From Paenibacillus sp. 1011MAR3C5 (lineage in GTDB: Bacteria; Bacillota; Bacilli; Paenibacillales; Paenibacillaceae), in contig NZ_QZCF01000001.1 of NCBI RefSeq assembly GCF_003591485.1, forward strand, positions 496,001-560,000: DNA of 64,000 bases. The letters are read 5' to 3'. The position numbers and the translations under genes were made by a program. The notes under the pieces were generated by a model, which made no database searches, was not told the origin of the DNA, and was given only the letters and a program-made list of their open reading frames with translations. Shown one piece after another: positions 26,898 to 35,453 of this stretch. Each line of letters opens with the position of its first letter. Within the stretch, counting starts at the first letter, position 1.

Positions 26898-27056
26898 CTC
26901 GTTGCTCCATTTCGCTTGCTAGAATACGGTAATGATAGTTTAACCTTTTTTGGGTCGCCCATCCACTCGCCTCTAGTCGCGTTCATGGGAAATAGCCGCC
27001 CCGGCCGGCAGTCTCCATATGGAGAACCGAACGAGACGGCTTATATCGTTTACCTG

Positions 27057-28055
27057 TTATTGCTGGCTGCGCGGCTGGCTGTCGATCTTGCCGCTTGGCG
27101 GAACTTTGCCGCCTGGAGTCGTTTTGCCCGCTCCGCCGCCGCCAACATTGCCGCCTGGCGCTTTGCCTGCTCCGCCGCCGCCAACATTGCCGCCTGGCGC
27201 TTTGCCTGCTCCGCCACCGCCAACATTGCCGCCTGGCGCTTTGCCTGCTCCGCCTCCGCCGACGTTGCCGCCTGGCGCTTTGCCTGCTCCGCCTCCGCCG
27301 ACGTTGCCGCCTGGTGCTTTGCCTGCTCCGCCTCCGCCGATGTTGCCGCCTTTGCCTTTGCCTTCACCACCGCCGATATTGCCGCCTTTGCCTTCGCCGA
27401 CACCGCCAACGTTGCCGCCTTTGCCTGCTCCGCCGCCAATACCGCCTTTGCCTTCACCACCGCCGATGCCGCCTTTGCCGCCGTCGATACCGGCACCGCC
27501 GCCAGCGCCGCCACCAGCTCCGCCGCCTGCGCCGCCACCAGCTCCGCCGCCTGCACCGCCACCAGCTCCGCCGCCTGCACCGCCACCAGCTCCGCCGCCT
27601 GCACCGCCACCAGCTCCGCCGCCTGCGCCGCCACCAGCTCCGCCGCCTGCGCCTGCACCAGCTTTGCCGCCTTGTGCTTTGCTCTTCGCATGAGCTTTCG
27701 CTTTGCCTGCTGCGCCTTTAGCCGTCGAGTATGAATAGCTAATGGATTGCAGCGTTTTTACATCCACTGAACCTGTTACAGCCAGACCATGCGTTTTTTG
27801 ATAATATTTGACGCCGCGGACCGTTGCAGGGCCATAGTAGCCATCGATAGGACCACTATAGCTGCCGATCGACTTGAGCATGCCTTGAATGACATAGACA
27901 TCAGGTCCTTTCGCACGTTTGCCTACAGCAAGAGAGGTATTCGGCAAGCTGAACATCAGCGCAAGCGTAATGATTGCCACGCTTAAGTATTTGGCCGAGC
28001 GCCACCCCGCGCCCACTTTCTTTTTTGTATAAGATTCAACTTGCTTATCCTTCAT
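27057..28055 (-). CDS. Secreted peptidoglycan-binding protein with glycine-rich repeats
   Basis: The start at 28055 (MKDKQVESYTKKK) is chosen because AAGGAAGG lies 9 nt upstream; an earlier ATG at 28127 leaves this site inside. The 332-residue product has a signal or anchor helix (YLSVAIITLALMFSL), then one PG_binding_1 domain (VYVIQGMLKSIGSYSGPIDG, then YYGPATVRGVKYYQKTHGL). The last 190 residues are low complexity: about 14 AGGG units, then GKGGNIGGGE units, then five or six copies of a 13-residue GGAGK-x-PGGNVGG unit. It probably sits in the wall as a flexible glycine-rich chain. It is divergent from the two-component system at 28264, which may regulate it. Confidence 0.8.
   Translation of the reverse strand: MKDKQVESYTKKKVGAGWRSAKYLSVAIITLALMFSLPNTSLAVGKRAKGPDVYVIQGMLKSIGSYSGPIDGYYGPATVRGVKYYQKTHGLAVTGSVDVKTLQSISYSYSTAKGAAGKAKAHAKSKAQGGKAGAGAGGGAGGGAGGGAGGGAGGGAGGGAGGGAGGGAGGGAGGGAGGGAGGGAGGGAGIDGGKGGIGGGEGKGGIGGGAGKGGNVGGVGEGKGGNIGGGEGKGKGGNIGGGGAGKAPGGNVGGGGAGKAPGGNVGGGGAGKAPGGNVGGGGAGKAPGGNVGGGGAGKAPGGNVGGGGAGKTTPGGKVPPSGKIDSQPRSQQ
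27125..27345. repeat. 39-bp coding tandem repeat
   Basis: Five to six near-identical 39-bp units (each containing CCGCCTGGCG and TTTGCCTGCTCCGCC on the plus strand) encode the 13-residue unit of the glycine-rich wall protein. Unit differences are mostly third-base changes. Confidence 0.85.
27490..27660. repeat. 12/24-bp coding tandem repeat
   Basis: About fourteen 12-bp units, grouped as 24-bp pairs, encode the AGGG chain of the wall protein. Such perfect short repeats are prone to length change by slippage. Confidence 0.85.
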
Positions 28056-28263
28056 TCGTTTGCACCTTCCTTTTGTCAGCCTGGATTGGATTGTTGCTAC
28101 CACCGTTACTATCCCCAAAAATCGCATTTCATTTCATCCAAATGAAAAAAAATCCGCAAGCTGAAAATTTGCTGAATTTCGCCCTATTTTGGCTGCAATG
28201 TGTTGGATATTAACATGCTTACGCTCATAATAGAGGGACAAGTGATCAAGTGGAGGACAACGG

Positions 28264-28950
28264 ATGCGAACGCTTAATGGAATCAAAATTCTCGTTGTAG
28301 ATGACGAGGCGGCTATCGTGCAATTTTTGGAAATGGGACTGGCGAATGAAGGGGCGCAGATCGCAACAGCCGAAGACGGCCGAAGCGCGCTTCAAGCTTC
28401 GGGCGAATTCCAGCCGCATGTCGTCATATTGGATGTCATGATGCCGGATATGGATGGATTTGCGGTGTGCCGGGAACTCAAGCAAGCGGGATCGCAAGTG
28501 GCGGTCATAATGTTAACCGCCAAGGATGAGGTGGAGGATCGCGTCTATGGCTTGTCGCTGGGGGCGGACGACTACTTGATCAAGCCATTCAGCTTCGAGG
28601 AGCTGCTGGCGCGGATTCACGCCAGATTGCGCAATCAATTTCCCAATCTGCTTGGCGAAGTGACCTACGGCCCCTTCCGGATCGATGATAAGCGCAAAGA
28701 ATTTCGTTACCGGGAGGAAGCTGTGGAATTGTCGCCCACGGAATATGAGCTTCTAAAATATATTGTGATGAATCATGGCGTTGTGCTGAGCAAATCGCTG
28801 ATTTTGGAGAAGGTTTGGGGCTATGATTTTGGCGGGGAGCAAAATATCGTCGAGGTCTACATCCGTTCCCTTCGCGACAAGCTCGGCGACAAGGACCACC
28901 GCTTAATCCGCACGCAACGCGGCGCTGGATATCGGATGGACTTGCCATGA
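28264..28950 (+). CDS. OmpR-family response regulator
   Basis: A 228-residue regulator. The receiver domain (1-120) has the acidic pocket DDE, phospho-acceptor Asp in VVILDVMMPD (about residue 56), Thr in MLTAKDE and Lys in LIKPFSFEELLARI. The C-terminal winged helix (135-228) shows VELSPTEYELLKYIVMN and the wing RTQRGAGYRMD. GGAGG precedes the ATG. Its last codons overlap the kinase start by 4 nt (ATGA), so the pair is co-translated. The divergent wall-protein gene is a likely target. Confidence 0.92.
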   Translation: MRTLNGIKILVVDDEAAIVQFLEMGLANEGAQIATAEDGRSALQASGEFQPHVVILDVMMPDMDGFAVCRELKQAGSQVAVIMLTAKDEVEDRVYGLSLGADDYLIKPFSFEELLARIHARLRNQFPNLLGEVTYGPFRIDDKRKEFRYREEAVELSPTEYELLKYIVMNHGVVLSKSLILEKVWGYDFGGEQNIVEVYIRSLRDKLGDKDHRLIRTQRGAGYRMDLP

Positions 28951-30455
28951 GAGAGCATATCGGCATCTTCCGCCGCATACTTCGGCCCGGTTCGCTTCGG
29001 CTCCAGCTTCTTGTCCGATCCTTGCTAGTGCTGGCAGCCTTGTTCGTGCTAATCGGTACTCTGCAATTCCTGTTCATGAGAGATTTCCTATACCGCAACA
29101 AAGCAGAGGCGCTGAACGCACAGCTCATGTCGCTGCCGCCCGATCTATACCGGCCGGGCGTCAAGGAGCCGGGCATCCGCCATCCCGGCAGAGTGCGGCC
29201 GGATTCTCCCTTATTATTTCAGCCTGGATTTTCTTTAATCTTTATTGAGGAATCGGGGGAAGCGCAGCCGGTAACCGAAGACGGCAGCATCGATCGGAAG
29301 GAAACACCGCTGCTTGACATCGAGGGGTACCATGAGATCCGTAAGAAGCTTCAAGCCGGAGAACGTTCCGATTATCAGCTCATCACGTCAGACAATGGAA
29401 AACAATATATGGCCGTATTCCGTATGGCAGCCCGCCCCGGCGACAGAGGCAGCATGCTGCAAGCCGCCGTTGAGACGGAATCGCTGCGCAATCAGCTGCT
29501 TACACAGGTCGCTATCTTCGCCGCGCTTGCCGCAGCGGCTCTGATCGCGGGACTGCTACTGTATTTGCCATTGCTGAGAAGAACGCTGCATCCGCTCTCC
29601 AAGATCGTTCGGGCAGCAGAACTGACAGATGCAGGAAGCCTGGACACGCGGCTGCCGGAGCGGCAAGGACAATCCGAGATCGACTCCTTGTCCGAAGCGT
29701 TCAACAGCATGCTTGTGCGCCTCGATGCCGCATTCGCGCAAGAACGCGCGACTAATGAACGAATGAGACGTTTTATCGCAGACGCGTCCCATGAGCTGAA
29801 GACGCCGTTAACTTCCCTCCACGGATTCATCGAGGTGCTGCTAAGAGGGGCGGCTGCGGATAAGGAGCAGCTTATGCGCGCGCTCGCCAGCATGAAGACG
29901 GAATCGGTGAGAGTCAACAAGCTGGTGGAGGACTTGCTTCAGCTGGTCAGGCTTGAGCAGCCCGCACCGCTCAAGCTGGAAGCGGCACGACTCGATCTGC
30001 TGCTGGAAGAGATGGAGCCCCAGCTCGCCCTGTTGGCCGGTAATCGGCGCTACGTTGTACAAGCCACTACCAAAGTCACGGCACTCATTCACCGGGACAA
30101 GCTTAAGCAGGTTGTGCTGAACCTCTTCCATAATGCCGTTCAGCATACCGATGCCGAGACCGGAGTTATCGAGGTCATTCTGAGCGACAGCGGCGATACC
30201 GCTCGCCTCGAAGTTCGGGATAACGGCTCCGGCATTGCTCCCGGTCATCTCCCGTATGTTTTCGAGCGCTTCTATCGGGGGGATGAGTCCCGCTCGCGCG
30301 CGCGAGGCGGAACCGGACTCGGTCTAGCGATTACGCAATCAATTGTTGAGGCCCATCACGGGCATATTGAGGTGGTTAGCGGAATTGGCGTGGGGACTTC
30401 GTTTCTTATCACACTTCCCTTGAATGACGATCAACCTCTAGGCCCGCATCAATAA
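28947..30455 (+). CDS. Sensor histidine kinase
   Basis: A 502-residue membrane kinase. A helix at about 20-45 and another near 185-210 enclose a 140-residue external sensor part. A HAMP segment (LRRTLHPLSKIVRAAELTDAG) precedes the H box FIADASHELKTPLTSLHGF with the phosphorylated His. The ATPase domain has N box NLFHNAVQHTD, G1 DNGSGIAPGH, F box FERFYRGDESR and G2 GGTGLGLAI. The signal is unknown; the divergent peptidoglycan-binding gene suggests a wall-related signal. Translationally coupled to the response regulator. Confidence 0.92.
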   Translation: MREHIGIFRRILRPGSLRLQLLVRSLLVLAALFVLIGTLQFLFMRDFLYRNKAEALNAQLMSLPPDLYRPGVKEPGIRHPGRVRPDSPLLFQPGFSLIFIEESGEAQPVTEDGSIDRKETPLLDIEGYHEIRKKLQAGERSDYQLITSDNGKQYMAVFRMAARPGDRGSMLQAAVETESLRNQLLTQVAIFAALAAAALIAGLLLYLPLLRRTLHPLSKIVRAAELTDAGSLDTRLPERQGQSEIDSLSEAFNSMLVRLDAAFAQERATNERMRRFIADASHELKTPLTSLHGFIEVLLRGAAADKEQLMRALASMKTESVRVNKLVEDLLQLVRLEQPAPLKLEAARLDLLLEEMEPQLALLAGNRRYVVQATTKVTALIHRDKLKQVVLNLFHNAVQHTDAETGVIEVILSDSGDTARLEVRDNGSGIAPGHLPYVFERFYRGDESRSRARGGTGLGLAITQSIVEAHHGHIEVVSGIGVGTSFLITLPLNDDQPLGPHQ

Positions 30456-30468
30456 GTGTTCATAAGAG

Positions 30469-31716
30469 CTATGGCAACGTGTGCTCCAGCACGAATTCAT
30501 CCCATAGCTTGCCGTCTGTATCATACGCCTCATACCGGAGGATGTTCCCGCTGATTCGAATAGCGACGAACATCCTTTTGCCATTCTGGATATGCACCTT
30601 GTGGTAGAACTGGTCCTTCTTCTTCTCATTCAGCTTCTCACCGGCTGCATTCGTAACAACATAGACTGTTCCGGCGCGCCCCCGCACATGTGAATCGTCT
30701 CCGGTTGCGATCTTGCCGTCTCTTAGCGGATAGGAGCGCGCATACTCATGGTTATGTCCCTGCAGCACCAAATCCACCTCGTAGCGATCGAACAGCTCCA
30801 CCCATTCCCCGATGTTCTTGTTCAGATTGCCCCCGTACGGCCCCCTATGAAGGGAGACGATGATCCACTTCCGCGTATTCTTCTCCAGCACATCCTCCAG
30901 CCACTCCGTCTGGCCGTTTATATTGGATTCCGTATTGAGCATGATGAACCGGGCATCGTCATAGTCGAAGTAATAGGTTGTCCCGTCCAGCGAGTCCGTC
31001 GCGCCATTGTCCGGCACATGGAACAACGAGACGAACGGCTCCGCATCTCCGTCCACCTCGTCATGATTGCCAGTGACCGGCATCAGCGGAACCGAGGACA
31101 GCCATGGCGCAGCCTCGCGAAAGAATGCGTCCCATGCCCCCATATCCTTCGGATTTTCCGTCAGATCACCATTATGGACAATAAAGGCGGCATCCGGCAC
31201 ACTCCGGATCGCTTGCTTCAGTGTATCCCCCCACAGCTTGAAGTCCTCTTCTGTCTCTCCTTGAGAATCCGTTACATTAATAAAAGCAAATCCGCCATCC
31301 GCATTCGAGTCCGTAATAGTATAGAACAGCTCCGTCCCGCTCCATCCCTGCTCTGATCCGTCCCCGACCCGGTAAGCATAAATCTTGTCTGCTTGCAGAC
31401 CGGATATGGTTGCCTGATGTACCATGCGCCGGTTGCCATCTATATCAATCAGATCGAATGTGCCTTCCACTGTCTCCGCATGTGCGCTTTCCCAGTCCAC
31501 CTCTTGGCTCTCGCTCTCCACATATTGAATCAAGCTTCTGTTCAGCTTGCTGCCGCTCTGCCACGTGAACGACCGAACCGTCGCCGCATCCTCCCCCACA
31601 TTCATGACGAGAGAATGCGGTTTGTCCAGCGACTCATTCTTCCTGCCTTCCACCCAGAAGAACACGGCAATAATGACAATCGCACACAAAGCGATAATGA
31701 GTCCTTCCTTCTTCAT
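30469..31716 (-). CDS. Purple acid phosphatase-like metallophosphoesterase
   Basis: The start at 31716 (MKKEGLIIALC) has AAGGTGA upstream and puts the signal or anchor helix (GLIIALCAIVIIAVFFWV) at the N-terminus. Residues 35-140 resemble the fibronectin-like N-terminal domain of purple acid phosphatases (TVRSFTWQSGSK; ATISGLQADKIYAYRVGDG). The catalytic domain follows: INVTDSQ (first metal motif), VHNGDLTEN, GNHDEVDGD, SLHRGPYG and LQGHNHEYAR. It should hydrolyse phosphate esters outside the cell. It is divergent from the polyphosphate-linked VTC operon, which would fit a role in phosphate scavenging, but the link is inference. Confidence 0.88.
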   Translation of the reverse strand: MKKEGLIIALCAIVIIAVFFWVEGRKNESLDKPHSLVMNVGEDAATVRSFTWQSGSKLNRSLIQYVESESQEVDWESAHAETVEGTFDLIDIDGNRRMVHQATISGLQADKIYAYRVGDGSEQGWSGTELFYTITDSNADGGFAFINVTDSQGETEEDFKLWGDTLKQAIRSVPDAAFIVHNGDLTENPKDMGAWDAFFREAAPWLSSVPLMPVTGNHDEVDGDAEPFVSLFHVPDNGATDSLDGTTYYFDYDDARFIMLNTESNINGQTEWLEDVLEKNTRKWIIVSLHRGPYGGNLNKNIGEWVELFDRYEVDLVLQGHNHEYARSYPLRDGKIATGDDSHVRGRAGTVYVVTNAAGEKLNEKKKDQFYHKVHIQNGKRMFVAIRISGNILRYEAYDTDGKLWDEFVLEHTLP

Positions 31717-31878
31717 TCCGATCACCTTCACCTTCGTCCATTCGTTAGCCAAAGCTTAACATAACCGTCTCTTGACGCGCATTCAGCAATCTTTCAGCGG
31801 GCCTTAAGTTAAGAATAAGTAAAGATTTATACAATAGCAGTGGTTACAGAGAAGCGATCGAAACGAGGTGTGAAAAAA

Positions 31879-32592
31879 ATGAACGGAGATCTCCAATACC
31901 GCAATGAGCTAAAGTTTATGATTAACCATCATCAGCATTTCATAATCCGCCAGCGGCTGAAAGGGCTAATGAAGCGAGACAAGCATGCCGGAGTCGGCGG
32001 CGAATATCATATCCGAAGCCTCTACTTCGACGATATCCATAACACGGCGCTGCACGAGAAGCTGGGCGGCATCCGCGACCGGGCCAAATACCGCATTCGC
32101 ATCTACAACCATTCCGACGGCATCATTCATTTTGAGAAAAAAATAAAATTCAAGGACTACATCGCCAAAGTAAAGGAGCCGCTTACCCGTCAGATGTACG
32201 ACGCCTTGCTCGCCGGAGACAACAGCGTCCTCCAAGAAGGCCGCAAGCCCTTGCTGCTTGAAATCCATGACCGGATGAAGCACAGCCTTCTGGCGCCCAA
32301 AGTCATTGTCGATTATGTGCGTGAGCCTTATGTGAACGAGCACGGCAACGTGCGCATTACGTTCGACAAGGAACTCCGCACCGGACTGCATGCGACCGAC
32401 ATCTTCGACCCGGAGCTGGCTCCAATCCGAGCGCTTGACCAGAACCTGATCATTCTGGAGGTCAAGTTTGACGAATACATGCCTTCGGCGATCCAGACCG
32501 CGATTCAACTGGAAGGCTTGAACCGCCAATCCGCTTCCAAGTATGTCATTTGCCGCAAATATTTGAAATCGAACTCATGGGAGGATTATTAA
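31879..32592 (+). CDS. VTC-domain polyphosphate polymerase-like protein
   Basis: The start at 31879 (MNGDLQYRNELKFMI) is set by GAGGTG 8 nt upstream. The 237-residue protein is a VTC domain of the CYTH/TTM tunnel fold: R-x-ELKF at the start, RSLYFDDIHNTALHEK, a basic RAKYRIRIYN strand, HFEKKIKFKDYIAKVK, VDYVREPYV, VRITFDKELRT, ILEVKFDEYMPS. In yeast the VTC domain makes polyphosphate from ATP; bacterial members are usually encoded with DUF4956 and CotH genes, exactly as here. Start of a three-gene operon; the DUF4956 start follows its stop by 1 nt. Confidence 0.9.
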   Translation: MNGDLQYRNELKFMINHHQHFIIRQRLKGLMKRDKHAGVGGEYHIRSLYFDDIHNTALHEKLGGIRDRAKYRIRIYNHSDGIIHFEKKIKFKDYIAKVKEPLTRQMYDALLAGDNSVLQEGRKPLLLEIHDRMKHSLLAPKVIVDYVREPYVNEHGNVRITFDKELRTGLHATDIFDPELAPIRALDQNLIILEVKFDEYMPSAIQTAIQLEGLNRQSASKYVICRKYLKSNSWEDY

Positions 32593-32593
32593 A

Positions 32594-33289
32594 ATGGATA
32601 CATCTCAGCAATCAACTAATTTCTCGGATATTATACGCAATTCGGTGATGGACAATTTCGCGTCGGACATCAGCCTTAGCAAAATCCTGCTGACGCTGGC
32701 CATCGCCTTCATCATTGGACTGTTCATCTACCTGCTCTACCGCCGCATCTTCAGCGGCGTGCTCTATTCCAAAAGCTTCAACGTCTCGCTAATCGGCATG
32801 ACCATGATTACGGCAGTTGTCATTATTGCGATCAACTCCAATCTGGTGCTGTCGCTCGGTATGGTCGGCGCCTTGTCCATCGTCCGATTCCGTACACCAA
32901 TCAAAGACCCGACTGACCTCATCTTCCTGTTCTGGGCAGCTGTAGCGGGCATCGTAACGGGCGCAGGCTTCTACAATCTCGCCATTATCGGCTCGGTGAT
33001 TGTCGGTCTGATCCTCTTCTTCTTCGTAAAAGGCGGCACCGCGGAGACACCATTCCTGCTCGTAGCCCATGTTGAAAGCGATGAAGGCGAAGAGCTGCTG
33101 CACAAGCATGTGAGCCAGCATGCCAAGCGCTTCAACGTCAAGCAGAAGAACGTATCCGCAGGCTCGATCGAGCTCACGCTGGAGCTTCGACTGAAGGACC
33201 ATACGGGCCGCTTCGTGAACCAATTGAGCGCATTGCCAGGCGTGCGCAGCGCCGTCTTGATCAGCTATAACGGAGATTATGTATCTTAG
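32594..33289 (+). CDS. DUF4956 membrane protein
   Basis: A 231-residue protein with four membrane helices in its first 150 residues (ILLTLAIAFIIGLFIYLLY; VSLIGMTMITAVVIIAI; a helix near MVGALSIVRFRTPIKDPTD; LAIIGSVIVGLILFFFV) and a soluble C-terminal domain of ferredoxin-like pattern. The family hallmark GALSIVRFRTPIKDP is intact. The start lies just after the VTC stop and CotH follows by 20 nt. Its role is unknown; the fixed association with VTC suggests a channel or scaffold for the polymer product. Confidence 0.9.
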   Translation: MDTSQQSTNFSDIIRNSVMDNFASDISLSKILLTLAIAFIIGLFIYLLYRRIFSGVLYSKSFNVSLIGMTMITAVVIIAINSNLVLSLGMVGALSIVRFRTPIKDPTDLIFLFWAAVAGIVTGAGFYNLAIIGSVIVGLILFFFVKGGTAETPFLLVAHVESDEGEELLHKHVSQHAKRFNVKQKNVSAGSIELTLELRLKDHTGRFVNQLSALPGVRSAVLISYNGDYVS

Positions 33290-33309
33290 GAAATGGAGGG
33301 GATGAACCG

Positions 33310-35382
33310 ATGGGAGCAATCCGTCAATACGCGGCCCGTCTGATGACGCTTCTGATCGTCGTCGCCCTCGTCGGCGTCGCGCTGGCCATGGACACCGGCG
33401 TAACGGGAACGTTCGGCGCACAGACGGTATCTGCGAATGAGCAGCTGCTCGATGAGCGTTATTTTCCACAGGATAAGATTGTCGATGTAAAGATAACAGT
33501 TGATCCTGACGACTTTCAGGATATGCTGGACAATGCCGCAGCGGAGCAATTCAAGCAAGCGACAGTGGAATACAACGGCGAGACCTTCGAGAATGCAGCC
33601 ATTCGGACCAAAGGCAATCTTAGCCTGAACAGTGTCGTGAATATGGCCGACTCGGACCGCTACAGCTTTAAGATCTCGTTCGATGAATACGTCAATCAGA
33701 CGCTTGGCGGCATCAGCAAGGTCAATCTGAACAACAACTACAGCGACAACAGCTATATGCAAGAATTTTTATCCTACGAATTGGCGGAGGAGATGGGATT
33801 GCCCACGCCAAAACGCTCCTACGTCAACGTATATGTGAACGGCGAGCTATGGGGCTTCTATCTTGCCGTGGAACAGATCGGCGATGCTTATTTGGAACGT
33901 CATTTCGGCAAGGCATACGGCACGTTGTACAAAGCCAACGGAGGCAATGGCAGCGAGCTGACATGGCTGGAGACTGCGGGAGCCTACACCGGACTCGATG
34001 TGAAGTCCGATAAGCGCAATGATGAGGCTCTACTCGCCATGCTGGACGAGCTGAATAACGGAAGCAGCTATGATCAAGTGCTGAATACTGACAATGCGCT
34101 GAAATATATTGCGCTGAACGCCGTCATCGGCAATATGGACAGCTACTTGTCCGAGAAGAAGCATAATTACTACCTGTATGAACTGAACGGTATGTTCTCT
34201 GTCCTGCCTTGGGACTACAATATGGCTTTCGGAGGCTTCGGCGGGTCGAGCATCCTGATCGACGAGCCTACGACAGGCGCTGTAGCGGATCGCCCGCTCG
34301 TCAGCAAGCTGCTCGCTGTCGATGCCTACAAGGAGAGGTATCACGAGATCATCTCGGAGATGCTGGACGGCTATCTGGAGAGCAGCCGCTTCGAGGTGAG
34401 GGTCGCAGAGCTGAAGGCTATGATTTCGGAGTATGTCAAAGCCGATCCGACGGCCTTCGTGACATACGAGCAGTATGAGCAAGGCGTGCAGCAATTGCTG
34501 AGCTTCACGGAGACGCAGACTGCCAGCATTGCCAAGCAGCTCGATGGCACGGAGCCTTCGTCTGGCGACGGCTCCGGCAGCGGCAGCCGCGGCTTTGGCG
34601 GCGGAGGGTTCGGCGGCGGCATGGGCCGTCCGGGCGGCCAAGCCGGTGCCAACGGCAACGTGAATACCGACGCCAACACAAATGCTGATGGCAACGCGGG
34701 CCTAGCCCAGCAAGGCGGCGAAATGCCGGAGGGCTTTACACCGCCAGAAGGCGGCTTCCCAGGTGGCGAAATGCCGGAGGACTTTACGCCGCCAGAAGGT
34801 GGCTTCCCGGGCGGAACCACCCCAGAGGCTCGCACGCTTCCTGAGAATGACAGCTCAGGCAGTGCCTCTTCTTCGAACGGAAACGTTCAAGCAGCCAATC
34901 TGCCAAGCAGGCAAAGCGGACAATTCATACTCGCGACGGAGACGAACGCTCAGAACGGCTCTTCTCCGCAACAATCCACGCCAAATGCGTCTCAGCCGGA
35001 GGGGGGCGTGAACGGCACCGCTCAAAGACAGAACACTCCAAATGCAGGCCAGCCCGCCGATCCGAACGGCAATGCGCAGGGGCAGAATGCTCCTGACAGT
35101 CAGAACGGCAATGCGCAGCAGGATCCCAATGCAGCCCAGTCGAATGGCAATGAAGCCGGCAGAAATCCGCAAGGCGGCTTCCAAGGCCAAGCCGGACAAG
35201 GCGGCTTTATGGGCGGCGCAAGACCGGAAGGCATGGGCGGCTTGGGCGGCGGCCGCTTCCCCGGCGACACCGCAGCGCTGAACGAAGGCAGCGAGAAGGA
35301 AGCCATAATGGCAGCTATATCCGCTGCCCTCCTGCTGCTCTCTTGTCTCTTCATTGTCTTTTATAAGCGCAGAAAGTTATAG
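33310..35382 (+). CDS. CotH-family kinase-like surface protein
   Basis: A 690-residue protein with a signal peptide (to about residue 38) and GGAGGGG before the ATG. Residues 50-390 are a CotH domain: VDVKITVDPDDFQDM, IRTKGNLSLNS, LGGISKVNLNNNYSD, YVNVYVNGELWGFYLAVEQI and a catalytic-loop-like SVLPWDYNMAFGG. Bacillus CotH is a spore-coat protein kinase; other members are outside proteins of unknown target. Residues 415-660 are a Gly/Asn/Gln/Pro-rich linker with two copies of a GEMPE-x-FTPPEGGFPGG unit. A C-terminal helix and basic tail (FYKRRKL) anchor it in the membrane. Last gene of the VTC operon. Confidence 0.88.
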   Translation: MGAIRQYAARLMTLLIVVALVGVALAMDTGVTGTFGAQTVSANEQLLDERYFPQDKIVDVKITVDPDDFQDMLDNAAAEQFKQATVEYNGETFENAAIRTKGNLSLNSVVNMADSDRYSFKISFDEYVNQTLGGISKVNLNNNYSDNSYMQEFLSYELAEEMGLPTPKRSYVNVYVNGELWGFYLAVEQIGDAYLERHFGKAYGTLYKANGGNGSELTWLETAGAYTGLDVKSDKRNDEALLAMLDELNNGSSYDQVLNTDNALKYIALNAVIGNMDSYLSEKKHNYYLYELNGMFSVLPWDYNMAFGGFGGSSILIDEPTTGAVADRPLVSKLLAVDAYKERYHEIISEMLDGYLESSRFEVRVAELKAMISEYVKADPTAFVTYEQYEQGVQQLLSFTETQTASIAKQLDGTEPSSGDGSGSGSRGFGGGGFGGGMGRPGGQAGANGNVNTDANTNADGNAGLAQQGGEMPEGFTPPEGGFPGGEMPEDFTPPEGGFPGGTTPEARTLPENDSSGSASSSNGNVQAANLPSRQSGQFILATETNAQNGSSPQQSTPNASQPEGGVNGTAQRQNTPNAGQPADPNGNAQGQNAPDSQNGNAQQDPNAAQSNGNEAGRNPQGGFQGQAGQGGFMGGARPEGMGGLGGGRFPGDTAALNEGSEKEAIMAAISAALLLLSCLFIVFYKRRKL

Positions 35383-35400
35383 CAGTTATCGAACTACGAG

Positions 35401-35436
35401 AAGAAGCAGCGGGTTAGGCCCGCTGCTTCTTGTTAT
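35401..35436 (+). terminator. Terminator of the VTC/DUF4956/CotH operon
   Basis: A 13-bp perfect stem (35401-35413 with 35419-35431) followed by TGTT. The U-run is short but the stem is strong. Confidence 0.75.
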
Positions 35437-35453
35437 GATGAAAGCTCTATCGC

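Noticed and set aside
27019..27721. Long open frames on the plus strand over the glycine-rich gene (proline-rich, arginine-rich and alanine-rich products)
   Set aside because: They arise from the GCC/GGC-type tandem repeats that keep all frames open. Only the minus-strand frame has a signal peptide, a PG-binding domain and a ribosome site.
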